Assembly (NCBI GenBank): GCA_039180675.1
Contig: JBCDDC010000021.1
Span: 1 to 64,000, forward strand
Length of the DNA stretch: 64,000 nucleotides
Source: Thermohalobaculum sp039180675
GTDB lineage: Bacteria; Pseudomonadota; Alphaproteobacteria; Rhodobacterales; Rhodobacteraceae
Direction: 5' to 3'
A program made the position numbers and the translations under genes. Below the pieces are notes generated by a model. The model was not told the origin of the DNA. It made no database searches and saw nothing but the letters and a program-made list of their open reading frames with translations. This document shows, piece after piece, positions 42,823 to 50,901 of this stretch (positions are counted from its first letter, which is position 1; each line of letters starts with the position of its first letter).

Positions 42823-43237
42823 GGCGCCGGGGGCGGTGTCGCGACCCTCGGGCCGACGTACGGATGTCGTCAGTTCCCGGAATGGCATGCCGCGATGCCA
42901 GAAACGAGGCGGCTCTCGTTCGGTGGATGAGGCCCGGTGGTCTTCTGCTCTTTCGGGGAAGTCCGGCGTATCATCCGCCGGGAAGCTTGGGATTACCTGA
43001 GAGATCCAGAGCAATCAAAGAGGCGACCGGCCGGCCGCTCTGCCGGTTCCTGCCAAAGAACCGGCGGGTTGGTCCCGAAGGCTCCGGCGTCACCCGGAGC
43101 GCAAGGACCGATCATCTGTCCGCGAACGCAGAGGGTTATCGAAGAATTTGATTAAAACTCCGCTAACGCGAGAGGCAGGAACCGCGCCGGAGTATGAAGC
43201 ACCCCTCTGGATCAGCCGCCCGGCAGCGAGTTTCCCG
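42823..43237. other. Gene-free stretch between the GMC gene and the convergent SUMF1-like gene
   Basis: No convincing coding frame. It holds a CCGGTTC/GAACCGG hairpin (43043-43049/43058-43064), which could end transcription from the plus strand, followed by a weaker CTCCGG/CCGGAG stem. Otherwise nothing recognised. Confidence 0.4.
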
Positions 43238-44227
43238 TCATTGCGCCATTTCTCGGATAATTCTGATACCAGTATTGTGTGTCCTACGCGTCTCCAATGG
43301 TCGAAACCGTCGCGCCAAACGAGCGTTATCCATCGCGCTGGTAAACGCTCCGCCTTTCCCGACGCGGCGGCAATTGCTCTGGGACTGGGCCAGGCCCAGA
43401 TAGGCGCTCGCTCTAGCCAGGCTGATATGTTCCTCAGTCCAGCACGACTGAGTGATCTCCAGCACATTGCCGGACATGTGGCGCAACCCCCAAGCGTTTG
43501 CGGCGTCGAGCTTATCAACGGACACTGGCCTGCGCCGGTTCGTCAGATGTGGCATCTCGATCTTCCGAAGGTTCTCGGTCGCCGCCCGCGAAAAGTTGGC
43601 CTGATCCGTGGTCAGTTCGTCGCCTTGCGCGAACCGGGTCTGTGTATCTGCACGCGCGGCGTATTCCCACTCGGCTTCTGTTGGGAGGCGATACACCTCC
43701 GCACCGACGCGAGTGTTGAGCCACGCCACATATTCCAAAGTATCGAGATAGGAGACATTGATCGCCGGATGGTTCGGCCCGAGCGGGACGAAGCCCTCAC
43801 GAAAGACCAGAACTCTATGATCCGGGATATGTGCACATCCGCCATCCTCTACGCAGGCCATCCATTCCGCATGGGTCAGTTCGTTGCGGGCCATGGCGTA
43901 GGGGATGTCCATTTCCACCCGATGGCGGGGATGCTCGCTCGGAATGATGTTGATCTCATTGGGACCACGGACCCGCCTCGTCGCGTTCTGCCCGTACCAG
44001 TCGAGCGGATTTCGCGACTCCCCGCGTTTGGCGCCCATCAGGAAGGAGCCGAGCGGCATGACGACCATCTCGGGGCAGACGGCGCATTCGCGGAAGCGCT
44101 CCAATGGCATCACGGTGCGGCCGTCGGTCAGTTTGTAGGAGACATCGTCTTCGGCAGCGCTCGGGCCGGGGAGAAGGAGGCCCGCGCAGAGGAGCGCTGC
44201 CGCCAGCCTGTACCAGGGGCGCTTCAC
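43238..44227 (-). CDS. Exported SUMF1/FGE-fold protein, non-canonical
   Basis: About 329 residues with a signal peptide (MKRPWYRLAAALLCAGLLLPGPSAA). The formylglycine-generating-enzyme fold is recognised by VVMPLGSFLMGAKRGE, HPRHRVEMDIPYAMARNELTHAEW, HPAINVSYLDTLEYVAWLN, YRLPTEAEWEYAARA and GGAFTSAMDNARLARRF with the terminal GIRIIRE. The copper-binding Cys pair of true FGEs is missing near the C-terminus, so sulfatase activation is unlikely; ergothioneine- or PvdO-like functions, or a non-enzymatic role, are possible. The start is GTG 44227; TTG 44242 would overlap the preceding stop as TTGA. It follows the 44239-44472 gene closely. Confidence 0.85.
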   Translation of the reverse strand: MKRPWYRLAAALLCAGLLLPGPSAAEDDVSYKLTDGRTVMPLERFRECAVCPEMVVMPLGSFLMGAKRGESRNPLDWYGQNATRRVRGPNEINIIPSEHPRHRVEMDIPYAMARNELTHAEWMACVEDGGCAHIPDHRVLVFREGFVPLGPNHPAINVSYLDTLEYVAWLNTRVGAEVYRLPTEAEWEYAARADTQTRFAQGDELTTDQANFSRAATENLRKIEMPHLTNRRRPVSVDKLDAANAWGLRHMSGNVLEITQSCWTEEHISLARASAYLGLAQSQSNCRRVGKGGAFTSAMDNARLARRFRPLETRRTHNTGIRIIREMAQ

Positions 44228-44238
44228 GCGCGGCCTGA

Positions 44239-44472
44239 TCAATGCAGGCTCAGGAGCACTTGGATATCGCGCTGGCTCAGACCCTCGAAAAGCGCCCGGT
44301 CCTCGACCGACAGATCCGCGCCTTCGTCGATATGCTCCTTGACGAGCCGGGCGATCTGCACGGTCGGCTGGTAGTAGAGATCGGGGTTCGATTTGCTCAG
44401 CTCGGCGATCAGTCGCTCGAGCAGCTTTTTCTGCTTCTCCGAGTCCAGATCGTTCCGTTTGTCCTGCAGCAT
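44239..44472 (-). CDS. Small helical hypothetical protein paired with the SUMF1-like gene
   Basis: 77 residues from ATG 44472 (81 from GTG 44484). Mostly charged amphipathic helices: LDSEKQKKLLERLIAELSKSN, then QIARLVKEHIDEGADLSVEDRALFEGLSQRDIQVLLSL. No cysteines, signal peptide or membrane helix. Family not recognised. It ends 11 bases before the GTG of the SUMF1-fold gene on the same strand and lies 135 bases downstream of the molybdenum hydroxylase large subunit. A cytoplasmic helical protein next to an exported one is odd; it may be a regulator. Confidence 0.6.
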   Translation of the reverse strand: MLQDKRNDLDSEKQKKLLERLIAELSKSNPDLYYQPTVQIARLVKEHIDEGADLSVEDRALFEGLSQRDIQVLLSLH

Positions 44473-44607
44473 CGCGTCGCCCACCAGTTTCCGGCACCCT
44501 CACCCAATATATTTAGGGTCGCAGGCCGTGATCGTCGAGCCATGCCGCTGGAGCACGCTGGCGTAAACGGCCTGCGAGAGGACCTCGCGGCGCGAGCGGA
44601 AACAAGA

Positions 44608-46797
44608 TCAGGTCGGCGTGCCCAAAGCCTCCAGCACGCGGTCGGGCGTGAAGGGCATGTGTCGGATCCGCCGCCCGGTCAGGGCGTGGAAGGCACTGGC
44701 GATTGCAGGGGCGACCATCGGCGTCGACAGCTCTCCGATCCCGGTCGGCGGCGCGTCGACCTCGAGCAGCTCCACCTCGATCTCCGGCACCTCGTTGGCG
44801 CGCAGGATTTCGTAGTCGTAGAAGTTCGACTGTTCGACCTGGCCGCCGACGATGCTCACGCTCTCCTTCAACGCGCTGCTGATGCCGTAGACGATGCCGC
44901 CCTCCAGCTGGTTGATGGCATTGTCGGGCGCCACGATCAGGCCGGCGTCATAGGCGCCCCAGGCCTTGGTGACGGCGATCGTGCCAGTGGCGGTGTCGAG
45001 ATCGATCTCGACCACCAGCGCGCCCTGGCTCGGCCCGTAATGGCCCATGGAAAAGCCCAGCGCCCTGCCTTCGGGCACTTGCGGCCAGTTCGCGATCTCG
45101 AGGGCGCGGTCGAGGGTGGCGAGGCCGCGCGGGTTATCGCGCAGCAGCGCCCGGCGCATGTCGATCGGGTCCTGCCCGGCTTCCTCGGCCACCTCGTCCA
45201 TGAAGGCTTCGGCGGCGAAGGTCGTGTATGCCGCGCCGATCCCGCGCCAGGGGCTCAACCGCGCGCCGCGCCGGGTCACCAGATGCTCGGCCAGGAGATC
45301 CGGCAGCGCATAGAAGGGGTTCTCAGAGCCCTTCATGGTGATGATGTCCTTCGGCTTCACCTGTTCCCAGCGGATCGGGTTGAAGAACTCGATCACCGAG
45401 GGTGCCGCGACCCTGTGGCGCCAGCCCCGGATCTCGGCACCCGAGAGCCCGGCGCTGAGATGCTGGGCGGCCGCCGGGCGGAACGCGCCGGTTCTGACGT
45501 CATCCTCGCGGGTCCAGACCACCTTCACCGGGCGGCCGGTGGCTTTGGAGGAGAGGAGCGCGTCGCGCACGTAGTCCTGCATCAGCGCGGTCCGCCGGCC
45601 GAACCCGCCGCCCATGGTCATCATGTGAAGCCGGATGCGATCTGGCGTGGTGTCCAGCACGTTGCTCACGGTCAGGGTGGTCAAGGTCTGGCTTTGCGTC
45701 CCCGCCCAGACCTCGGCGCCCTTGCCGTCAGGGTCGACCGCGGCGACGGCGGCCATGGGCTCGATCTGGGCGTGGTAGGCGTAGTCGGAGAGATAGGTGC
45801 GCGCGATCTGGCGCTCAGCGCCCCCGATCGCGGTGAGCGCATCGCCTTTCGACGACCAGACAGCACCCTCTTGCGCCAGATCCCGGGCGACAGTCTCATA
45901 GGCCGCCAGATCCGCAGCGCTGTCGAAGGACCGGGCCGGTGAGGTCTCGGACCAGGTGATGTCGAGCATGTCGCGCGCCGCGAGCGCCTGCTCATAGCTT
46001 TCTGCGACGACGGCGACGCCATCCGGCAGGGTCACGATCTCGATCACGCCTGCGGAGGCGCGCGCATCGGTATCGTCGATGCTGACCGGGGTCTCGCCCT
46101 CGACCGGGGTGCGCAGAACGGCGGCATAGGCCATGTTCGGCACGGCGACGTCGATCACATAGGTCTGGGCGCCGGTCGACTTGGCCTTTGTATCACGGCG
46201 CGGCATGTCGGTGCCGATATAGCGGTAGTCCGAAGGCGCTTTCAGATGGGCCTCCGTGACCTCGGGGATCGAGATGCTCTCATCCCAAAGTGCTGCGACC
46301 TCGCCATAGCTGAGCGTTCGGCCCGACGCCGGGTCCTTCACCAGGCTCGGCTCGGTGACCAGACCGGCCGCATCGACGCCCCAGTGCTTGGCCGCCATCG
46401 CGATCAGCATCCGCCGAGCCTGCGCGCCGGCCAGTCTGAGCGGCGTGAAATAGGCCCGCACGCCGGTGCTGCCGGCCGTGTAGAGGACGTTGCCGAACAA
46501 GGGGTTGCCATAGGTCCGGTCGTCGCGGTTGAGCTGCTCCACCACAACGTCTTCCCAATTGGCATCCAGCTCCTCCGCAAGGATCATTGGCAGCGATGAG
46601 GAGCTGCCCTGGCCCATCTCGGTCAGCGGGTAGACGATGGTGATCTCGCCATCCTCGGCGATCCGCAGCCAGGCGTTGGGCGTGACCGGTCCGGTTGCCG
46701 CATGGGCGACCGACGCGAGCCCCCCTGCACCGATCGCAAAGGCGAATGCGCCGCCCAGCCTGAGCGCATCGCGGCGGTTCATCTCGATCTTGCCCAT
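44608..46797 (-). CDS. Molybdopterin-binding subunit of xanthine dehydrogenase family (IorB-like)
   Basis: 729 residues. The N-terminus carries a Tat signal (NRRDALRLGGAFAFAIGAGG), so the enzyme is exported folded with its cofactor. The body is the aldehyde oxidase/xanthine dehydrogenase Mo-binding form with the isoquinoline 1-oxidoreductase beta arrangement: LTEMGQGSSSSLPMILAEELDA, MTMGGGFGRRTALMQDYVRDA, WRGIGAAYTTFAAEAFMDE and the C-terminal GIGELSTPMVAPAIASAF with the catalytic Glu in GIGE. Substrate (N-heterocycle or aldehyde) unknown. The ATG at 46797 follows GAGGGAGGG and lies three bases after the 2Fe-2S subunit gene. Confidence 0.93.
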   Translation of the reverse strand: MGKIEMNRRDALRLGGAFAFAIGAGGLASVAHAATGPVTPNAWLRIAEDGEITIVYPLTEMGQGSSSSLPMILAEELDANWEDVVVEQLNRDDRTYGNPLFGNVLYTAGSTGVRAYFTPLRLAGAQARRMLIAMAAKHWGVDAAGLVTEPSLVKDPASGRTLSYGEVAALWDESISIPEVTEAHLKAPSDYRYIGTDMPRRDTKAKSTGAQTYVIDVAVPNMAYAAVLRTPVEGETPVSIDDTDARASAGVIEIVTLPDGVAVVAESYEQALAARDMLDITWSETSPARSFDSAADLAAYETVARDLAQEGAVWSSKGDALTAIGGAERQIARTYLSDYAYHAQIEPMAAVAAVDPDGKGAEVWAGTQSQTLTTLTVSNVLDTTPDRIRLHMMTMGGGFGRRTALMQDYVRDALLSSKATGRPVKVVWTREDDVRTGAFRPAAAQHLSAGLSGAEIRGWRHRVAAPSVIEFFNPIRWEQVKPKDIITMKGSENPFYALPDLLAEHLVTRRGARLSPWRGIGAAYTTFAAEAFMDEVAEEAGQDPIDMRRALLRDNPRGLATLDRALEIANWPQVPEGRALGFSMGHYGPSQGALVVEIDLDTATGTIAVTKAWGAYDAGLIVAPDNAINQLEGGIVYGISSALKESVSIVGGQVEQSNFYDYEILRANEVPEIEVELLEVDAPPTGIGELSTPMVAPAIASAFHALTGRRIRHMPFTPDRVLEALGTPT

Positions 46798-46799
46798 GA

Positions 46800-47252
46800 T
46801 CAGCCCTCCCTCACCGCGCGTTCGACGGCGTGGGTGATGCGGGTATAGGTGCCGCAGCGGCAGAGATTGGTGCTCATATGCTCGCGGATCTCGTCCCGGT
46901 TGGGCGCCGGGTTCTGGATCAGCAAGTCGGCGGCGCGCATGATCTGGCCCGACTGGCAGTAACCGCATTGCGGGACCTGCTCGGCAACCCAGGCCTTTTG
47001 CAGGGGGTGGTCACCGTTGGGCGAGAGCCCTTCGATCGTGGTGACATCGGCCCCGTCGAGATCGCTCAGATAGGTCTGGCAGGCATAGGCCGCCTCTCCG
47101 TTGACATGCACGGTGCAGGCCCCGCAGGAGGCGACGCCGCAGCCGAATTTCGTGCCTGTCAGGCCAAGCTCGTCGCGCAAGAAAAACAAAAGCCGCGTGT
47201 CGTCGCCCGCTGCCGCTTGCACAGTCTTTCCGTTCACCGTCAGTTCAACCAT
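46800..47252 (-). CDS. 2Fe-2S subunit of molybdenum hydroxylase (IorA-like)
   Basis: 150 residues. Two 2Fe-2S sites: a plant-ferredoxin-type cluster, CGVASCGACTVHVNGEAAYAC (about 42-62), and a second cluster in CGYCQSGQIM plus the late CRC in NLCRCGTYTRI. It carries electrons from the molybdenum centre to an outside acceptor. No signal peptide, so it is presumably exported bound to the Tat-signalled large subunit. The stop and the large-subunit start are separated by two bases. It diverges from the AraC regulator. Confidence 0.95.
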   Translation of the reverse strand: MVELTVNGKTVQAAAGDDTRLLFFLRDELGLTGTKFGCGVASCGACTVHVNGEAAYACQTYLSDLDGADVTTIEGLSPNGDHPLQKAWVAEQVPQCGYCQSGQIMRAADLLIQNPAPNRDEIREHMSTNLCRCGTYTRITHAVERAVREG

Positions 47253-47367
47253 GTCTCGCCTTTCTCGCTGCCTTGCCGCGTGGCTTGCTGGATGTCTCTG
47301 CACGTGAGATAGGAACCAAATCGCGGCTATCTTTCGCAAATCGGCCAATGACTGTTGAGATCCGGCC

Positions 47368-48153
47368 ATGTCGACACTGAACGAACATCCCGCAGACAAG
47401 GCCGCGGCTCCCGTGGTTGGGGAAAGCTGGAACGCCCCCGGTCCGCAACAGGTGTCGCGCCATGCGCACCGGCGCGGACAGCTGATCTACACCGCGCGCG
47501 GATGCGTGACCGTGGACGCGGATGGGTTCTTGTACGTGGTACCGGCGCACCGGGCGCTCTGGGTCCCGCCGGGGGTGCAGCACGGCGCGGCCTATCCTCA
47601 GGAAGTGGCCTTCCGCGGGATCTTCGTGGCGCCGGATCTGTGCGCAAATCTGCCAAAGGCGTTGTGCTTCGTCGAGATCGATGGTCTGGCGCGTGAGCTG
47701 ATCGAAGCGATCGTGCATCTGCCCTGGGATTACGGGCCCGACAGCGCCGAGGCGCGGTTGACCGCTGTGCTGCTGGACCGGATCCGGGCGCTGCCCTCGA
47801 CTCCGCTGAGCTTGCCCGATGCGGCAGATGACAGGCTACGCCGGGTGACGGCTGCCTTGCGGGACGCGCCGACCGATGCGCGCGGGCTGGCCGAGTGGGC
47901 GTCGCTGGCCGGAATGAGCCAGCGCAACTTCACCCGCCGGTTTCGGACCGAGGCGGGCATGAGCTTCGTCGCCTGGCGGCAGCAACTGCTGGTCCTGCTC
48001 GCCATCGAGAAACTGGCCAGCGGCGAGCCGGTCACCCGTATCGCGATCGACCTCGGCTTCGCGTCCACCAGCGGTTTCACGGCCATGTTCAAGCGGACGA
48101 CCGGCATCGCGCCGAGTGCGTACCTGCAAGCGGGTGCGTTGGGCGCGACCTGA
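47368..48153 (+). CDS. AraC family transcriptional regulator
   Basis: 261 residues. The N-terminal cupin-like sensor (about 15-110) has RHAHRRGQLIYTARGCVTVD and the VPPGVQHG strand. The C-terminal double HTH (about 160-255) has LAEWASLAGMSQRNFTRRFRTEAGMSFVAWRQQLL and PVTRIAIDLGFASTSGFTAMFKRTTGIAPSAYL. It is divergent from the molybdenum hydroxylase genes across 115 bases and is the likely regulator of that operon, possibly sensing its substrate. Confidence 0.92.
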   Translation: MSTLNEHPADKAAAPVVGESWNAPGPQQVSRHAHRRGQLIYTARGCVTVDADGFLYVVPAHRALWVPPGVQHGAAYPQEVAFRGIFVAPDLCANLPKALCFVEIDGLARELIEAIVHLPWDYGPDSAEARLTAVLLDRIRALPSTPLSLPDAADDRLRRVTAALRDAPTDARGLAEWASLAGMSQRNFTRRFRTEAGMSFVAWRQQLLVLLAIEKLASGEPVTRIAIDLGFASTSGFTAMFKRTTGIAPSAYLQAGALGAT

Positions 48154-48197
48154 TCCGCTATTTCGTTTGACGCCAGTTGGCGTTGCGGGAAGAACGA

Positions 48198-48896
48198 TCA
48201 GACGATGATCGCGTCGGACAGGCGCTCCTTCGCGAGATCGGATTTCCGGCCCTCGAGTTTCACGGCGCCGCGTTCGAGGACGTAGAACCTGTCCGAGAGA
48301 TCGTAGGCGAAATCGAAATACTGCTCGACCAGCAGAATCGCCATGTCGCGGCGTTCGCGCAGGTAGCCGATCACCTCTCCGATCTGCTGGATGATGTTGG
48401 GCTGGATGCCCTCGGTCGGCTCATCGAGGAGCAGGATCTTCGGCCGGGTGATCATGGCGCGGGCGATCGCAAGCTGCTGCTGCTGCCCGCCTGAGAGGTC
48501 GCCGCCCCGCCGAGCGAGGAACTTCTTCAGGATCGGAAAAAGCTCGAAGATCTCGTCGGGCACCCCGCGCTGGTCCCGGGGCAGGCAGGCGAACCCGGTC
48601 TCGAGGTTCTCTCGCACGGTCAGAAGCGGGAAGATATCGCGCCCCTGCGGCACGTAACCAATCCCCTTGCGGGCGAGATCATGGGCGGAGGCGCGGCCGG
48701 TGATCGCCTCGCCATCGAGCCGCAGGGTGCCGGCAGAGCGCTGATGGGTGCCCGAGATCGCCTTCAGGAGCGATGTCTTGCCCACACCATTCGTGCCCAT
48801 GACGCAGGTGACTTCGCCCCGTAAAGCGTCGAGATCGATCCCGTGGAGGATCTGGCTACCCCCGTAATGCAGGGTCAGGCCGCGCAGCTCCAGCAT
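48198..48896 (-). CDS. urtE: Urea ABC transporter ATP-binding subunit UrtE
   Basis: 232 residues. MLELRGLTLHYGGSQILHGIDL is the family opening, Walker A is MGTNGVGKTS, with the signature LSGGQQQQLAIARAMI and Walker B KILLLDEPTEGIQPNIIQQIG, all specific to UrtE among branched-chain-type ATPases. It powers urea import with UrtD. The ATG at 48896 starts one base after the urtD stop; a longer start (48917) would overlap urtD. It is the last gene of the urt operon. Confidence 0.95.
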   Translation of the reverse strand: MLELRGLTLHYGGSQILHGIDLDALRGEVTCVMGTNGVGKTSLLKAISGTHQRSAGTLRLDGEAITGRASAHDLARKGIGYVPQGRDIFPLLTVRENLETGFACLPRDQRGVPDEIFELFPILKKFLARRGGDLSGGQQQQLAIARAMITRPKILLLDEPTEGIQPNIIQQIGEVIGYLRERRDMAILLVEQYFDFAYDLSDRFYVLERGAVKLEGRKSDLAKERLSDAIIV

Positions 48897-48897
48897 C

Positions 48898-49638
48898 TCA
48901 GCGCCCGAGGTAGACATCGATCACATCCTGATCCCGGGTGACATGGTCGATCGAGCCTTCGGCGAGCACGGCCCCCTCGTGCAGGACGGTGACCTTGCAG
49001 TCGAGGCGGCGGACGAATTCCATGTCATGCTCGACGACGATCACCGCCCGGGTCTTCGCGGCCTCTCGCAGGATATCGGTCGTATGCTCGCGCTCGGCAG
49101 GGGTCATCCCGGCGGCGGGCTCGTCGACCAGCAGGAGCTGCGGGTCCTGGGCGAGGAGCATCCCGATCTCCAGCCACTGTTTCTGACCGTGGCTGAGAAT
49201 CCCGGCCTTGGCGGACAGCGCGTCCAGCAGCCCGATCTCGTCGGCCAGATCTTCGACGCGGGCGGTGTCCTCGTCCGACACGGTGTAGAACAGGACCGCG
49301 AGCGGGCCGCGCTCGTTGCGCAGCGCCATGAGGAGGTTGTCGAAGACGCTCTGATCCTCGAACACCGTCGGGCGCTGGAACTTGCGGCCGACGCCCGCCT
49401 GCGCGATCCGGCTTTCGGACAGGCTCAGCAGCGAGATGGATTTCTCGCCCCAGAGGACCTCACCCTCATCGGGCCGTGTCTTGCCGGTGATGATGTCCAT
49501 GAACGTGGTCTTGCCGGCGCCATTCGGCCCGATGACCGCGCGCATCTCGGCCGCTCCGATCGAGAAGGAGAGGTTGTTGATCGCCTTGAAACCATCGAAG
49601 GAGACCGAGACGCCGGAGACTTCGAGAAGCGCGCTCAT
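48898..49638 (-). CDS. urtD: Urea ABC transporter ATP-binding subunit UrtD
   Basis: 246 residues. ALLEVSGVSVSFDGFKAINNLSF is followed by Walker A IGPNGAGKTT, with VGRKFQRPTVFEDQSVFDNLL, signature LSHGQKQWLEIGMLLAQ and Walker B LLLVDEPAAGMTPAEREHT. The LSHGQ signature is characteristic of UrtD. It pairs with UrtE on the cytoplasmic face. The ATG at 49638 overlaps the urtC stop as ATGA, so the subunits are translationally coupled. Confidence 0.96.
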   Translation of the reverse strand: MSALLEVSGVSVSFDGFKAINNLSFSIGAAEMRAVIGPNGAGKTTFMDIITGKTRPDEGEVLWGEKSISLLSLSESRIAQAGVGRKFQRPTVFEDQSVFDNLLMALRNERGPLAVLFYTVSDEDTARVEDLADEIGLLDALSAKAGILSHGQKQWLEIGMLLAQDPQLLLVDEPAAGMTPAEREHTTDILREAAKTRAVIVVEHDMEFVRRLDCKVTVLHEGAVLAEGSIDHVTRDQDVIDVYLGR

Positions 49639-50900
49639 GCATCCGCCTCCTTCTCGCGAAGGGAACCCTGTTCGGGGCCCAGATCGGCCCCGTGACGGTC
49701 GGGATTGCGCCGGTCCGACAGGAGGTCGAACAGGCCGCCGATCCCCTTCGGGAAGAAGAGCGTCACGGCGACGAAGGAGAGACCCAGCAGCACCGTCCAC
49801 CAGTCGACCCACTTGATCGTGTAGATGCCGAGATTGAGATCAGGCGCCTGGCCGCCGGTGAAATAGGTCGAGACGAGGCTCACGAAGGCGGCGCCGATCA
49901 CAGCACCGTAGAGCCGCCCGCGCCCGCCGATTGCAACCCAGACCGCGAGATAGATTGAGGCGATCGGGGCGATCTCCGCCGGGTTGATGATCCCCGCCTG
50001 GGGGTAGTAGAGCGCCCCGGCGATGCCTGCCATCATCGCGGTCACGGTGAAGATCAGGAGCTTGAACGCCTCGACCGGGTAGCCGAGGAAGCGCACCCGC
50101 GCCTCGTCATCGCGAATGCCGCGGATCACCTGACCGAACTTGCCCGAGACCATCCACGCCGACAGCACATACCCCATCGCCAGCGCGACGGCGGAGGCCC
50201 AAAAAAACCAGATCGAGACCAGCGATTGCGGCACATCGTCGAGGCCGGGTAGGTTCTGCAAGCCCGACAGCCCGTTGTTGCCCCTGAGCCCGCTGTCGTT
50301 CTGGAAGAGGTAGAGCGACAGGGCCAGCGTCATGGCCTGGGTCAGGATCGACAGATAGACGCCGGTGACGCGAGAGCGGAAGGCGAGCCAGCCGAAGACC
50401 AGGGCGATCAGCCCGGGGATCAGGACCACGAAGGCCAGTTGGATCGGCAGGGAGTGCGCGAAGGCCCAGATCGGCGGGAACTCCGACGCGCCGACAACGC
50501 CGAAGATCTGAACCGCGATGGCGTCAGAGATCTCCTGAGGCGTCGGCGGCAGCGCCGCGGCCGACAGGCTGTCGATCACGATCAGCTCGGTGCGCGCATA
50601 CATCAGCCACATCCCGATCGCGTAGCCACCGACCCCGAAGAAGGCGAAATGGCCGAGGCTGAGGATCCCGCAATAGCCCCAGACGAGATCCATCGCGATC
50701 GCCACAAGGCAGAGGCACAGCGTCTTGCCGAGCGTCTTGACGAAACTGGTCGACAGGACCGCGATCCCCATCCCCTCGGACAGAAGGGTGACCCCCGCCG
50801 TGAAGAGTGCCAGACAGGCGAGGAAGATCAGAACCGACGGATTGTCGGCGAACAGAAAGCGCCGCCGGGGCGCGTGGGCCGGGATATCCAGAACGGCCAT
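49635..50900 (-). CDS. urtC: Urea ABC transporter permease UrtC
   Basis: 421 residues with about ten membrane helices, a LivM-like permease. WGYCGILSLGHFAFFGVGGYAIGMWL, YLSILTQAMTLALSLYLFQNDSGLRGNNGLSGLQ and IRGIRDDEARVRFLGYPVEAFKLLIF are characteristic of UrtC. It forms the membrane channel with UrtB. The ATG at 50900 follows GGAGGCCTGAG and lies two bases after the urtB stop. The C-terminal extension (RNPDRHGADLGPEQ) is hydrophilic. Confidence 0.95.
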   Translation of the reverse strand: MAVLDIPAHAPRRRFLFADNPSVLIFLACLALFTAGVTLLSEGMGIAVLSTSFVKTLGKTLCLCLVAIAMDLVWGYCGILSLGHFAFFGVGGYAIGMWLMYARTELIVIDSLSAAALPPTPQEISDAIAVQIFGVVGASEFPPIWAFAHSLPIQLAFVVLIPGLIALVFGWLAFRSRVTGVYLSILTQAMTLALSLYLFQNDSGLRGNNGLSGLQNLPGLDDVPQSLVSIWFFWASAVALAMGYVLSAWMVSGKFGQVIRGIRDDEARVRFLGYPVEAFKLLIFTVTAMMAGIAGALYYPQAGIINPAEIAPIASIYLAVWVAIGGRGRLYGAVIGAAFVSLVSTYFTGGQAPDLNLGIYTIKWVDWWTVLLGLSFVAVTLFFPKGIGGLFDLLSDRRNPDRHGADLGPEQGSLREKEADA

Positions 50901-50901
50901 C

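Noticed and set aside
44242..45942. Very long open frame on the plus strand opposite the molybdenum hydroxylase large subunit
   Set aside because: Its composition (Arg/His/Asp/Gly-rich) is that of an antisense shadow in GC-rich DNA, while the minus-strand frame shows complete family motifs.
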